A stretch of 17,041 nt of DNA from Flavobacterium psychrophilum (GCA_945907225.1 CAMDSN010000011.1:1-17041); one strand, 5' to 3'. Positions 6,363 through 14,935 are shown, counted from the first letter of the stretch. Numbers and translations are program-made. The notes: a model not told the origin generated them from the letters alone.

Positions 6363-7907
6363 GTGAATAAAGAACTAATCATTAGATCTAGTGCTGACGC
6401 TGTAGATTTTGCCTTATTAAAAGATGGAAAACTGATTGAATTACACAAAGAAAAAGAAACAAGCAACTTTCAAGTTGGCGATATTTTTATAGCCAAAATA
6501 AGAAAACCCGTTGCAGGATTGAATGCTGCTTTTGTAAATGTTGGCTACGAAAAAGATGCCTTTTTACATTATCATGACTTAGGTCCAAGTTTTGCTTCTT
6601 ATTTGAAATTCATAAAACTTGTAAGCACAAGTAAATTAAAAGATTTCTCCCTAAAAAACTTTAAGTTTGAAAAAGAAATTGATAAAGACGGCGCAGTATC
6701 AGACATACTGAATGCCAATCAATCAATATTAGTACAAGTAGTGAAAGAACCTATTTCTACAAAAGGCCCAAGAATAAGCTGTGAGCTATCATTCGCCGGC
6801 CGATTTTTAGTTTTAGTGCCTTTTTCTGATAGAGTTTCTGTTTCGCAAAAAATAGAAAAAAAAGAAGAAAAAGATCGTCTAAAAAAACTAGTACAATCTA
6901 TCAAACAAAAGGGTTTTGGTGTTATTGTGAGAACAGTAGCCGAAGGCAAAAACACAGCCGAATTAGAAAAAGATTTGCAGAACTTAATGAATAGATGGAC
7001 TGCAATGAGTAAAAAATTACAAACTGCACATCATCCGTCCAAAGTATTAGGTGAGCTCAACAAAGCTTCCTCCATACTTAGAGACGTATTCAATGATACT
7101 TTCACAAGTATTCAAATAGATGATGAAGAGTTGTATCAAGAAACAAAGGACTATTTAGCCGAAATAGCTCCTGAAAAACAAAATATCGTTAAGTTTTATC
7201 AGTCGAAAGACACACCATTGTTTGAAAAATATCATATCGAAAGGCAAATTAAAACATCTTTCGGGCGATCTGTATCAATGAACAAAGGCGCTTATTTAAT
7301 AATTGAGCACACCGAAGCATTACACGTTATAGACGTTAATAGTGGCAATCGCTCAAATAAAGCCAATAATCAAGAAGATACCGCTTTAGAAGTAAATATG
7401 ATAGCAGCCGCTGAAATTGCAAGGCAATTACGTCTGCGTGACATGGGCGGAATTATTGTTGTCGATTTTATTGATATGAAAGACCCAAACAATCGACAAG
7501 TCTTGTTCAACTTCCTAAAAGAAGAAATGAGCGATGATAAAGCGAAACACAAAATCTTACCGCCCAGTAAATTTGGTTTAGTCCAAATGACTAGACAAAG
7601 GGTAAGACCAGAAGTTAATATTGAAACAAGAGAGGAAAATCCAAATAATTTGAGAAGTGATATAGATGCACCAATACAAATTATAGATAAAATAAACTTC
7701 GAACTTGAAAAAATAATTAACAGCCATAAAAAAGTGATACTTAATGTACATCCATTTGTGGCAGCATACCTTAAAAAAGGTTTTCCATCAATACGTTCAA
7801 AATGGTTTTTTGAACATAAAAAATGGGTGAAAATCATACCGCGTGATGCTTACACGTATCTGGAATATCACTTCTTTAATGATAAAGGAGATGAAATTTC
7901 TGAATAA
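6363..7907 (+). CDS. rng: Ribonuclease G (Rne/Rng family), GTG start
   Basis: An RNase E/G-family endoribonuclease of 514 residues, acting on single-stranded RNA in rRNA maturation and mRNA decay. S1-like RNA-binding domain at about 35-125 with GDIFIAKIRKPVAGLNAAFVNVGYEKDAFLHY. The RNase H-like catalytic region has the metal-binding Asp324 in HVIDVNSGNRS and the Asp pair 368/371 in GGIIVVDFIDMKD, followed by KFGLVQMTRQRVRP, all as in the family. The zinc-link motif CPxC that normally follows MTRQR is missing: residues 417-440 run EVNIETREENPNNL… with no Cys. The C-terminal 60 residues resemble the small domain of RNase G; there is no RNase E-type scaffold tail. The GTG start (6363) gives the family opening MNKELIIRSS, and no ATG lies nearby upstream. 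It is preceded by a hairpin-rich leader and followed by a strong terminator. Confidence 0.95.
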   Translation: MNKELIIRSSADAVDFALLKDGKLIELHKEKETSNFQVGDIFIAKIRKPVAGLNAAFVNVGYEKDAFLHYHDLGPSFASYLKFIKLVSTSKLKDFSLKNFKFEKEIDKDGAVSDILNANQSILVQVVKEPISTKGPRISCELSFAGRFLVLVPFSDRVSVSQKIEKKEEKDRLKKLVQSIKQKGFGVIVRTVAEGKNTAELEKDLQNLMNRWTAMSKKLQTAHHPSKVLGELNKASSILRDVFNDTFTSIQIDDEELYQETKDYLAEIAPEKQNIVKFYQSKDTPLFEKYHIERQIKTSFGRSVSMNKGAYLIIEHTEALHVIDVNSGNRSNKANNQEDTALEVNMIAAAEIARQLRLRDMGGIIVVDFIDMKDPNNRQVLFNFLKEEMSDDKAKHKILPPSKFGLVQMTRQRVRPEVNIETREENPNNLRSDIDAPIQIIDKINFELEKIINSHKKVILNVHPFVAAYLKKGFPSIRSKWFFEHKKWVKIIPRDAYTYLEYHFFNDKGDEISE

Positions 7908-7911
7908 TAAT

Positions 7912-7948
7912 AAAAACCGTTTCGTTTTATACGAAACGGTTTTTTTTT
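7912..7948. terminator. Strong bidirectional terminator between rng and the TonB unit
   Basis: A perfect 14-bp stem (AAAAACCGTTTCGT at 7912-7925, with 7931-7944), loop TTTAT, then T to 7948. The A run on the left arm provides a short T run for transcripts coming from the minus strand, where the acidic lipoprotein gene ends at 7987. Confidence 0.92.
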
Positions 7949-7986
7949 ACCCCTTTTGTCTTGTCCTGAAATAGCGACCCAAATAA

Positions 7987-8544
7987 CTAGTTTGAGATAT
8001 TTACTGGAAAACTAACATCAGCATCGGTGGCACCCCCTGCATTAGTAATGTCTCCGGTTGACACTCCTAATGCCGATTTGTTAGGTAAATGTCTTAAAGT
8101 TACCGTTAGGTTTCCGACTCCAACATTACCGGTCGTTAAATTAAACGTCAAACCAATTGGTTTTCCGTTCAAATCAAGGTCAGTGTAGGTAATTGTTCCT
8201 AATCCTGCCGCAAGTTGGTAAAAAACTTGATGGTCTGCACCTTCTTCTGCAACTTCTAAAGTAATGTCTCCTGCCGGAGATTGTGTTTCGTTTAAAAAAG
8301 CAACAGCACCTGTATAAGTGATATTGGGAGCTAAATTACCGCTTGCCGTAACTGCCGGTGGGTTTGGCCCATCACCATCTAAATCTCTTGATGTAAGGGC
8401 AATCACTTGCCCCCCTCCTGTTAATGTTAGCGAAACAGTTGTGATAACTTCCTCTTCGTTAACCGGATTGCTGGTGTCGTTGGTGCAAGAATGTATAAAG
8501 AACTGAGTAACTAATACAATTGCTAAAACTCTATATTTTTTCAT
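7987..8544 (-). CDS. Acidic lipoprotein partnered with a TonB receptor, function unknown
   Basis: A protein of 185 residues with a lipoprotein signal (VLVTQFFIHSC, lipid-attached Cys20) and an Asn/Glu-rich linker. A beta-rich domain follows with TTVSLTLTGGGQVIALTSRDLDGDGPNPP, the acidic DLDGDGPN loop (possibly calcium- or metal-binding), EVAEEGADHQVFYQL, and near the end TVTLRHLPNKSALGVSTGDITNAGGATDADVSFPVNI. Similar flavobacterial proteins carry the automatic name type 1 periplasmic binding fold superfamily protein; I recognise the family but its function is unknown. It starts 12 bases after the TonB receptor stop, so it is almost surely in the same operon and may be the surface or periplasmic partner of that receptor. 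It has no SusD features, being far shorter. Confidence 0.8.
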   Translation of the reverse strand: MKKYRVLAIVLVTQFFIHSCTNDTSNPVNEEEVITTVSLTLTGGGQVIALTSRDLDGDGPNPPAVTASGNLAPNITYTGAVAFLNETQSPAGDITLEVAEEGADHQVFYQLAAGLGTITYTDLDLNGKPIGLTFNLTTGNVGVGNLTVTLRHLPNKSALGVSTGDITNAGGATDADVSFPVNISN

Positions 8545-8556
8545 TTTATTTTTATT

Positions 8557-10935
8557 TTAATAATTAATTTTTAATTGAAATTGAAAATTTCTCCCCAATT
8601 CATCGGAGAAAAAACGTTGTCTATTTAAATAATCTCTGTATTTAGTATTTAAAAGGTTAGACACAGAAAAACCTATTGTTCCCATAACTTTATTCGTTAA
8701 TTTGATTTGAAAATCAGAATTAAAATGCAAAACATGATAAGCTGGTGGCGGTGTGCTTATATCAACCTCAACAGGAATTAGAACATTATCTACTATTATA
8801 TTTGTGATAAAATTATTATTTGGAAAATTGTTTTGTCTAAAAACAAATTCACTTTGCAGTTCTAGATTTAAATTATGCCAGCTTTTTTGATGAAATTGAA
8901 TTCGATTATTAATAGTTAATGGTGGCATATCAATAAGGGCTTTATTGAAAGTTTTGTCTTTCCCTAAAACATAAGAAACCATTAATTTATGCTGCCATTT
9001 TTCTATAATTTTCCAATCAAAATTAACATCAATACCTGTTAATAAAGCATCTACCTGTTGATATTCCCATACAGGAAAGGCCCCGCGAATAGTTGTTTCA
9101 AATCCAACAGGCCTTAAAAAAATATAATCCTCTATATAATTTAAAAACGGATTCACATTAAACGCTACCCTTTTCCAGTTTTTTGTCAGAGATGTGCCTA
9201 TTTTATTTGACTTTTCTTGTTTTAACCCCAAATCACCTAGCTCAATCATAGCATTTGAGTGGTGCAATCCATCACTGAAAAATTCAGAAGGATTGGGATT
9301 TCTAATCGCATGACTGATATTAAAATACCACTCATAATCAGAGTCAAATGTATACTGCGTTCCAATACTTGCTGCAAAATTGTGGAAAATGAAATTTGGC
9401 TTTGTCAACCACTGCGTTCCGTAGTCTGCAGTAATAAATGAATCAAATTGAGGGCTATAATTGCGCTCATTCCACCGTGATTTTAAATAATATTTGGTTG
9501 CTTCTATGGATGAAAAATCATATCTAACACCTGCCTCAACAGAAAAATTTTCAGAGATATGCGTATCAACTATTGAATAAATCCCAACATCAAACTTGTT
9601 ATAAGATGGAATTAACGGTCGAACTCCAGTATTTGGATTTGCTGTGTTATTTTGATAGGATCCCAAAAAACCTGACTTAAAACCCCAATCTTGAGAGATT
9701 AATTTATAATCCGCTGTAAATGTATGAGTCATTAAATTTAAATCTAAAGCAGGTCTTAAATCGCTAACGCCTGTGCGCAAATCAAATTCTTTTCGATTAT
9801 TAAATTGAAAGGCATATTGAATGGATAACTTTTCCTTGTCATTAAACAAATAATTATAATTCAATTTTGCTAAATGATGTTGAACATTTTGCTTAGGATT
9901 ATTTACAGCATATGTGAAATCATTTTCTGCCAACGGTAATTGATTGTCAATTGCGTTATTCAAATCTGTCACATTTCCTAAATGTGAAGCGCTCAATATT
10001 CCCAAGGCAGCTGAATACAAGCTATAATAAACCGAAACATCATACTTTTTACCTATATACTTTACATCGCCAGAAAAGTTAACTTCTCTATTCCCTGTAT
10101 TCGATAAATTATATGCCGGGGCTTGTCTATCACCAAAATATTTAAAAGTTCCTTGGGCATTCCAACTCCAATCACAAAAATTTCCTTTATGCAAACTTGA
10201 AGATAGTGCTCCTCCTCTGCCATTAGACTCCAAAGTCATAATAGTTTTACCAAAAAGTGTATCTGTTTTTGTTATTAAAGGCTCAACAATGACCAGCCCT
10301 GCAATAGCGTCACCACTGTATTGCAATCCAGAGGCACCTTTAATCACGGTGATTTTCCCTGCCGAATTTGGATCAAGGTTTGGAGCATGCTCCGTGCCCC
10401 ATTGTTGGTCCTCTAGTTTTACATTATTATTAAAAATAATAACTCTACTACTATGCAAACCATTAATTATTGGCTTTACAATGGTCGTCCCTGTTTTTAA
10501 TAGTGAAACTCCAGAAACTTCTTTCAGAACATTCCCAAAAGACTGACTGCTATACTTTTCAATTGTTGACGCTTTAATTTTTTGTTCAGAAACAGAATGA
10601 TTGTAATAATTGTCTTTATGCTTCAATACAACTTCTTCAAGCTGCCTACTAGATCTGGACATTCTAAAATTTAACTCCATTGAATTATTTAAACCAATAA
10701 TTGTATCAATAGAAATGTAACCAACATTGGTTATCAAAATCTTTATTGATCCATTTGGAATATTAGTAATCCTATAAGTCCCGTCGCTTTTTGAACTCGT
10801 GGATTTTGATGCTATATGAATATGGCTTTTAGCTAAAGCCATATTATTTTCATCAACTATTTTTCCGCTTACTGTGTTTTGACTATGGGTAGATAGAAAA
10901 CAGCATAAGCAAAAAAGCAGAGTTATTTTTTGCAT
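8557..10935 (-). CDS. TonB-dependent outer-membrane receptor with carboxypeptidase-regulatory-like N-terminal domain
   Basis: A protein of 792 residues. Signal peptide about 1-18 (LLFCLCCFLSTHSQ). CarboxypepD-regulatory-like domain about 20-105 (TVSGKIVDENNMALAKSHIHI…SDGTYRITNIPNG). Plug domain about 120-225 with SFGNVLKEVSGVSLLKTG, NGLHSSRVIIFNNNVKLEDQ, QWGTEHAPNLDPNSAGKITV and IKGASGLQYSGDAIAGLVIVEP, the usual plug end. A 22-strand barrel fills the rest, ending in …FQFQLKINY with the aromatic C-terminal residue of outer-membrane barrels. The substrate is not readable. The W-G-x-E-H-A-P-x-L-D segment in the plug recalls the histidine-bearing plug of zinc receptors (ZnuD type), and the small His/Cys protein encoded upstream points the same way, but this is inference. 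It starts 34 bases after the 116-residue gene and ends 12 bases before the acidic lipoprotein gene. Confidence 0.92.
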   Translation of the reverse strand: MQKITLLFCLCCFLSTHSQNTVSGKIVDENNMALAKSHIHIASKSTSSKSDGTYRITNIPNGSIKILITNVGYISIDTIIGLNNSMELNFRMSRSSRQLEEVVLKHKDNYYNHSVSEQKIKASTIEKYSSQSFGNVLKEVSGVSLLKTGTTIVKPIINGLHSSRVIIFNNNVKLEDQQWGTEHAPNLDPNSAGKITVIKGASGLQYSGDAIAGLVIVEPLITKTDTLFGKTIMTLESNGRGGALSSSLHKGNFCDWSWNAQGTFKYFGDRQAPAYNLSNTGNREVNFSGDVKYIGKKYDVSVYYSLYSAALGILSASHLGNVTDLNNAIDNQLPLAENDFTYAVNNPKQNVQHHLAKLNYNYLFNDKEKLSIQYAFQFNNRKEFDLRTGVSDLRPALDLNLMTHTFTADYKLISQDWGFKSGFLGSYQNNTANPNTGVRPLIPSYNKFDVGIYSIVDTHISENFSVEAGVRYDFSSIEATKYYLKSRWNERNYSPQFDSFITADYGTQWLTKPNFIFHNFAASIGTQYTFDSDYEWYFNISHAIRNPNPSEFFSDGLHHSNAMIELGDLGLKQEKSNKIGTSLTKNWKRVAFNVNPFLNYIEDYIFLRPVGFETTIRGAFPVWEYQQVDALLTGIDVNFDWKIIEKWQHKLMVSYVLGKDKTFNKALIDMPPLTINNRIQFHQKSWHNLNLELQSEFVFRQNNFPNNNFITNIIVDNVLIPVEVDISTPPPAYHVLHFNSDFQIKLTNKVMGTIGFSVSNLLNTKYRDYLNRQRFFSDELGRNFQFQLKINY

Positions 10936-10969
10936 TTGATATGATTAAGTTATGAATCTGATGCGATTA

Positions 10970-11320
10970 TTAACTTATTTTTGGTGGGCCACGAAGCTGG
11001 AAAGAGGTTCCTTTGTAAAATAAAATTACCTGTTCCTCATAGTAAAAAATTGGAGTGCTGTAATTGTTATTTAAACAAATGAAAAAAGATTTAATACTGG
11101 GCTTAATTGAATGACTAAAGGCAAACTCACATGTAAAACATTTTTCTAATCCACTATGAGAATGGTTAAGAACAGATTTATTCTTGTAAATTTGATGGTA
11201 ACATTTCTTTTCGGAAAATTGCTTAACTAAATGGCCAAAAGAGTCTAAAGATTGGAATGATATTGCAAGCAATATGATCAATCCCATCCATGCATTAGTC
11301 AAAATTATTTTTTTCTTCAT
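10970..11320 (-). CDS. Small exported or membrane-anchored His/Cys protein upstream of the TonB receptor
   Basis: A protein of 116 residues, not assignable to a named family. A hydrophobic segment at about 8-24 (NAWMGLIILLAISFQSL) could be a signal peptide or anchor. Then a cluster of possible metal ligands: Cys40, His42, His53, His55, Cys61, Cys64 and His70 in the run HSHSGLEKCFTCEFAFSH. The C-terminus reads QLRGPPKIS; a final R-G/A-P-P is common in short proteins encoded beside metal-related TonB receptors (the DUF2946-like type), though I cannot verify homology. It is the first gene of a three-gene unit with the receptor and lipoprotein. A weak -7-like TATATTTA lies 8-15 bases upstream of the ATG. 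A role in metal sensing or delivery is inference. Confidence 0.7.
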   Translation of the reverse strand: MKKKIILTNAWMGLIILLAISFQSLDSFGHLVKQFSEKKCYHQIYKNKSVLNHSHSGLEKCFTCEFAFSHSIKPSIKSFFICLNNNYSTPIFYYEEQVILFYKGTSFQLRGPPKIS

Positions 11321-11358
11321 AGCTTGTAAATATAGCCTTTCGTAAAAGAAATAAGTTT

Positions 11359-11372
11359 AATTTATATAAATT
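11359..11372. promoter_or_regulatory. 14-bp AT-only palindrome upstream of the TonB unit
   Basis: AATTTATATAAATT is a perfect palindrome 39 bases upstream of the 116-residue gene's ATG, near where a -33 region would fall if the TATATTTA at 11336-11329 is the -7 element. It could be an operator, but palindromes this short occur by chance in AT-rich DNA. Confidence 0.25.
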
Positions 11373-11400
11373 TTATGATCTAATAAGTCTGCGAAACTTA

Positions 11401-12390
11401 TTAAAGTAGCTTGTGATCAACTAAATATTCAGCTATTTGTATCGTATTGGTAGCAGCACCTTTTCTTAAATTATCAGCTACAATCCACATATTTACTGCA
11501 TTTGCCCTACTTTCATCTCGGCGAATTCTGCCAACAAAAACCTCATCTTTGCCTTGTGCAAAAAGAGGCATTGGATAAGAATAGGTTTCTTTATCATCCT
11601 GGACTACTACACCAGCTGTGTTTTCTAATATATTTCTCAACTCGTCTAAATCGAAATCAGTTGAAAACTCAATATTTACAGCTTCACTATGCCCTCCCAC
11701 AACAGGAATACGAATAGCAGTTGCCGTAACGGCTAAAGAACTATCTCCAATTATCTTTTGCGTTTCCCTAACGAGTTTCATCTCTTCCTTTGTGTACCCA
11801 TTTTCTTCAAAACTGTCACATTGTGGAATTGCATTTTTATGAATTTGATATTTATAAGCCATTTCTCCTTTTATGCCTTGATACTCATTTTCTAATTGCT
11901 GAACCGCTTTGACACCTGTTCCGGTTATGGATTGATAAGTAGAAACTACCACGCGCTTTATTGTGTATTTTGCATGTAATGGCGCTAAAACCATTACCAT
12001 TTGAATGGTAGAACAATTTGGATTTGCAATAATTTTATCTTGAATGGTTAGTTCATTTGCATTTATCTCAGGGACAATTAATTTTTTTGTAGGATCCATT
12101 CTCCATGCTGATGAATTATCAATTACGGTAGTTCCCGCAGCAGCAAATTTTGGTGCCCATACTAAAGATGTTTCTCCTCCCGCAGAAAAAAGAGCAATAT
12201 CTGCTTTCATCTCTACAGCGGTAGACAAACTAACAACCTTATAATTTTTTCCTTGAAATGTAATTTCCTTTCCAACTGATTTTTCCGATGCAACCGGAAT
12301 TAACTCTGTAACAGGAAAACTTCGCTCTGCTAATACCTTAAGCATAACTTCACCAACCATACCGGTTGCGCCAACTACTGCAACTTTCAT
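11401..12390 (-). CDS. asd: Aspartate-semialdehyde dehydrogenase
   Basis: A protein of 329 residues, the usual length. It reduces aspartyl phosphate to aspartate semialdehyde with NADPH in the cytoplasm, feeding lysine/diaminopimelate, threonine and methionine. The N-terminal nucleotide-binding loop is GATGMVGEV (7-15). The active-site Cys126 lies in IIANPNCSTIQMV and the catalytic His234 in RIPVVGGHSEAVN; the substrate-binding DNSSAWRMD is at 91-99. All key residues are intact. It starts 85 bases after the murF-alr stop and has its own candidate -7 element, so it may be transcribed both with tdk/murF-alr and alone. Its product feeds diaminopimelate for the same peptidoglycan precursor that MurF completes. 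Confidence 0.97.
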   Translation of the reverse strand: MKVAVVGATGMVGEVMLKVLAERSFPVTELIPVASEKSVGKEITFQGKNYKVVSLSTAVEMKADIALFSAGGETSLVWAPKFAAAGTTVIDNSSAWRMDPTKKLIVPEINANELTIQDKIIANPNCSTIQMVMVLAPLHAKYTIKRVVVSTYQSITGTGVKAVQQLENEYQGIKGEMAYKYQIHKNAIPQCDSFEENGYTKEEMKLVRETQKIIGDSSLAVTATAIRIPVVGGHSEAVNIEFSTDFDLDELRNILENTAGVVVQDDKETYSYPMPLFAQGKDEVFVGRIRRDESRANAVNMWIVADNLRKGAATNTIQIAEYLVDHKLL

Positions 12391-12425
12391 ATTATTATTT
12401 TAAAATTCTTAATTTTTTCGAATCA

Positions 12426-12433
12426 CAAAAATA
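12426..12433 (-). promoter_or_regulatory. Candidate -7 promoter element for asd
   Basis: On the minus strand this reads TATTTTTG (TAnnTTTG), 35 bases upstream of the asd ATG. The surrounding TATTTTTGTGAT is identical to the element upstream of mutY. A clear -33 TTG at the right spacing is not visible. Confidence 0.35.
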
Positions 12434-12475
12434 GTGAGAAAAACAACTTCTTCATTTACTAGGGTAAACAATAAA

Positions 12476-14920
12476 TTATTCTCTATAAAAAACACGTTTT
12501 ACGCGTTGGGAAATACTTGTCAAAATCTCATAAGGTATTGTATTTAATTGTTTCGCCATAAAATTTACAGTAGGGTTTTCGCCAAAAATGACAACTTCAG
12601 TTCCTTCTTTGCATTCTATATCAGAGACATCAACCATTAACATGTCCATACAAATACTCCCTATTATTTTAGCTTCTTTATTATTTACAACAACATACCC
12701 AACACCTTGTCCCCAACTTCTATGAATTCCGTCAGCATAACCAATTGGAATAGTAGCAATTTTTGTATTTTTAGAAGCAATAAATCGTCTGCCATAGCCA
12801 ACGGATTCATCTTTTTGAATTGTTCTTATTTGAGAAATTACTGATTTTAAAACCCCTACTTGCAAAAGATCTTTTTGTTCGACAGGGTCATTAGAAATGC
12901 CATATAGCCCAATTCCTAATCGGACCATATCAAATTGAGCTTCACTATAGTTGGTAATTCCAGAAGTATTTAAAATATGCCTTATGGGCGAAATTTCTAG
13001 TGCTGACATAATATAATCTGACAGTTTTTTAAACAAAGCAATTTGTGACTTTGAAAAGCTATCGTGATTCAAATCGTCACTAGTAGCCATGTGAGAAAGA
13101 ATACTCTTGATTTGCACGGTTTGATTGTCTTTTAAAATACTAATAAGTTCACTTAAATGTGGTTCTTCAAATCCCAACCTATGCATCCCAGTGTCAATTT
13201 TTATATGAATTGGAAAATGCTTCAATTTCTTTTGCTCTGCAATTTTCAGGAAAGCTTTTAACCCTTTTATGGAATAAATTTCAGGCTCTAGATTATACTG
13301 AATTATAGATGAAAAACTGGTAGATTCTGGATTTAACACCATAATTGGAGTAGCTATTCCAGCATTTTTTAGCAAAACCCCTTCATCTGCGAAAGCAACT
13401 CCCAAATAATCCAATTTATGATGCTCTAGTAATTTAGCTATTTCAAAACCCCCATTCCCGTAACTAAATGCTTTAACCATAGCCATCATTTTTGTTTTTG
13501 ATGACAATTTTGATTTATAATAGTTTAAATTATGACTTATTGCATTTAAGTTAATTTCTAATACGGTTTCATGTGTTTTTTCAGTAAGCATCGACACAAT
13601 TTCTTCAAAATGAAAATCGCGAGCCCCTTTTATAAGAATGGTTTCATTTTCGAAGTTTAAGTTATCGGAAGCTGTTGTAAAATCGGAAACATCATTAAAA
13701 GCAACGGAGTTGATAAACTTATTTTTAAATAAACTTATGACTTTTCCAATAACTATTACTCGGTTAATTTTATTTGAAATTATTAATTGGGAAACTTGTG
13801 AATAAAGTTCATCGTTGGATAAACCACTTTGATAAATATCGGATAAAATAATTGTTTTCTTTTTATGTTGTTTTTGATTTTCTAAAAAATCTAATGCGAT
13901 TTTTAAAGATTGAAAATCTGAACTATAGCTGTCGTCAATAAGTGTTGTGTTGTTACAGCCTTTTTTTAACTTTAGCCGCATTTCTACTGGATACAACTGA
14001 CTCATCCTTGTTTGGATAATTTGGTGATTATAACCCAAATAAAGCATAAGCATTAAACAGTTAACGGCATTTTCTATTGATGCTTGGTCTAGAAATGGAA
14101 TTCTAATTACAAATGTTTCTTCCCTATAGGTAGCTTCTATTTCTGTTAATTCACCAACACTTTTTTTTGTAATAAAAACATCTGAACTTTTATCGTTTGA
14201 ACACCAGCTAAACGTTTTTATCTTTGGATTAATAAAAGCAAAAATTGATTTGTTTTTATTTAAAATTAATACATTAACAGAGTTAAAAAGTTTGAGCTTC
14301 TCTTTTATTTTTTCTGCTACGCTTGTGAATCCTTCGTCGTGAGCCGAACCAATATTTGATAATATTCCTATAGTGGGTTGGATAATCTTTTGAAGTTTTT
14401 CCATTTCACCTGTTGAAGAAATTCCCGCTTCAAATATTCCTAAATTATGTTTTTCATTAATGCCTAGTATTGAAAGTGGAACCCCTACTTGAGAATTATA
14501 ACTTTTAGGACTACGAATTACATTATAATCTGGATTTAATAAAAAATTGAGCCACTCCTTAAGGATTGTTTTACCGTTGCTTCCAGTTATTCCAATTATT
14601 GGGAATTCAAACTGACTTCTATAAAAGGCAGCAAAGTTTTGTAACGCTACAAGCGTATCGTCAACAACCAAAAAATTTACAGGACTAACTATATTTTCAG
14701 GGATTTTAGTAACCACAAAATAATGGACCCCTTTTAAAGTTAACTCATTAATAAAGGAATGCCCATCATGATTTGGGCCAGAAATGGCAAAGAATAGTGT
14801 GGCATCACCATTTTGTAGGGAACGACTATCTATTGAGATATTTTCAATGACAGCTGAATCACTTTTTCCAACCCATTGGGCTTTGATGATTGAAATGATA
14901 TTTCGAATAGTTAGTGTCAA
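12476..14920 (-). CDS. murF-alr: Bifunctional MurF ligase-alanine racemase, TTG start
   Basis: A fusion of 814 residues. Residues 1-450 are MurF, the ATP-dependent ligase adding D-Ala-D-Ala to the UDP-MurNAc-tripeptide: uridine-binding part with ISIDSRSLQNGDATLFFAI, P-loop GITGSNGKT (110-118), GIFEAGIS and the SNIGSAHDEGF block, and DDSYSSDFQSL. Residues 453-814 are a PLP alanine racemase: PLP lysine K483 in MAMVKAFSYGNGG, HIKIDTGMHRLGF (572-584), the catalytic Tyr709 in SVGYGRRF, and IGSICMDMLMVDV (753-765). Fusion lets one protein make D-Ala and be near its use; it is common in Bacteroidota. The start is TTG at 14920, giving the family opening M-T-L-T-I-R-N; no ATG fits in frame close upstream. 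It begins 15 bases after the tdk stop and is surely co-transcribed with it. Confidence 0.96.
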   Translation of the reverse strand: MTLTIRNIISIIKAQWVGKSDSAVIENISIDSRSLQNGDATLFFAISGPNHDGHSFINELTLKGVHYFVVTKIPENIVSPVNFLVVDDTLVALQNFAAFYRSQFEFPIIGITGSNGKTILKEWLNFLLNPDYNVIRSPKSYNSQVGVPLSILGINEKHNLGIFEAGISSTGEMEKLQKIIQPTIGILSNIGSAHDEGFTSVAEKIKEKLKLFNSVNVLILNKNKSIFAFINPKIKTFSWCSNDKSSDVFITKKSVGELTEIEATYREETFVIRIPFLDQASIENAVNCLMLMLYLGYNHQIIQTRMSQLYPVEMRLKLKKGCNNTTLIDDSYSSDFQSLKIALDFLENQKQHKKKTIILSDIYQSGLSNDELYSQVSQLIISNKINRVIVIGKVISLFKNKFINSVAFNDVSDFTTASDNLNFENETILIKGARDFHFEEIVSMLTEKTHETVLEINLNAISHNLNYYKSKLSSKTKMMAMVKAFSYGNGGFEIAKLLEHHKLDYLGVAFADEGVLLKNAGIATPIMVLNPESTSFSSIIQYNLEPEIYSIKGLKAFLKIAEQKKLKHFPIHIKIDTGMHRLGFEEPHLSELISILKDNQTVQIKSILSHMATSDDLNHDSFSKSQIALFKKLSDYIMSALEISPIRHILNTSGITNYSEAQFDMVRLGIGLYGISNDPVEQKDLLQVGVLKSVISQIRTIQKDESVGYGRRFIASKNTKIATIPIGYADGIHRSWGQGVGYVVVNNKEAKIIGSICMDMLMVDVSDIECKEGTEVVIFGENPTVNFMAKQLNTIPYEILTSISQRVKRVFYRE

Positions 14921-14935
14921 GTATAGGATATATTT

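Noticed and set aside
7370..7837. A 155-codon open frame on the minus strand inside rng
   Set aside because: It lies opposite the most conserved part of RNase G, and its product is Ser/Leu/Ile-rich with no recognisable motif; it is a reading-frame shadow.
8557..10935. The TonB receptor and following lipoprotein as a SusC/SusD glycan-uptake pair
   Set aside because: The lipoprotein is 185 residues with no SusD features, and no carbohydrate enzyme or regulator is present.
11381..11403. A hairpin (8-bp arms, 7-base loop) overlapping the asd stop codon
   Set aside because: No T tract follows on the minus strand and the stem is almost all A-T, so I do not call it a terminator.
12391..12475. Possible small gene such as mscL between murF-alr and asd
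   Set aside because: I considered it because of remembered gene orders in relatives, but the gap is only 85 bases and holds no reading frame.
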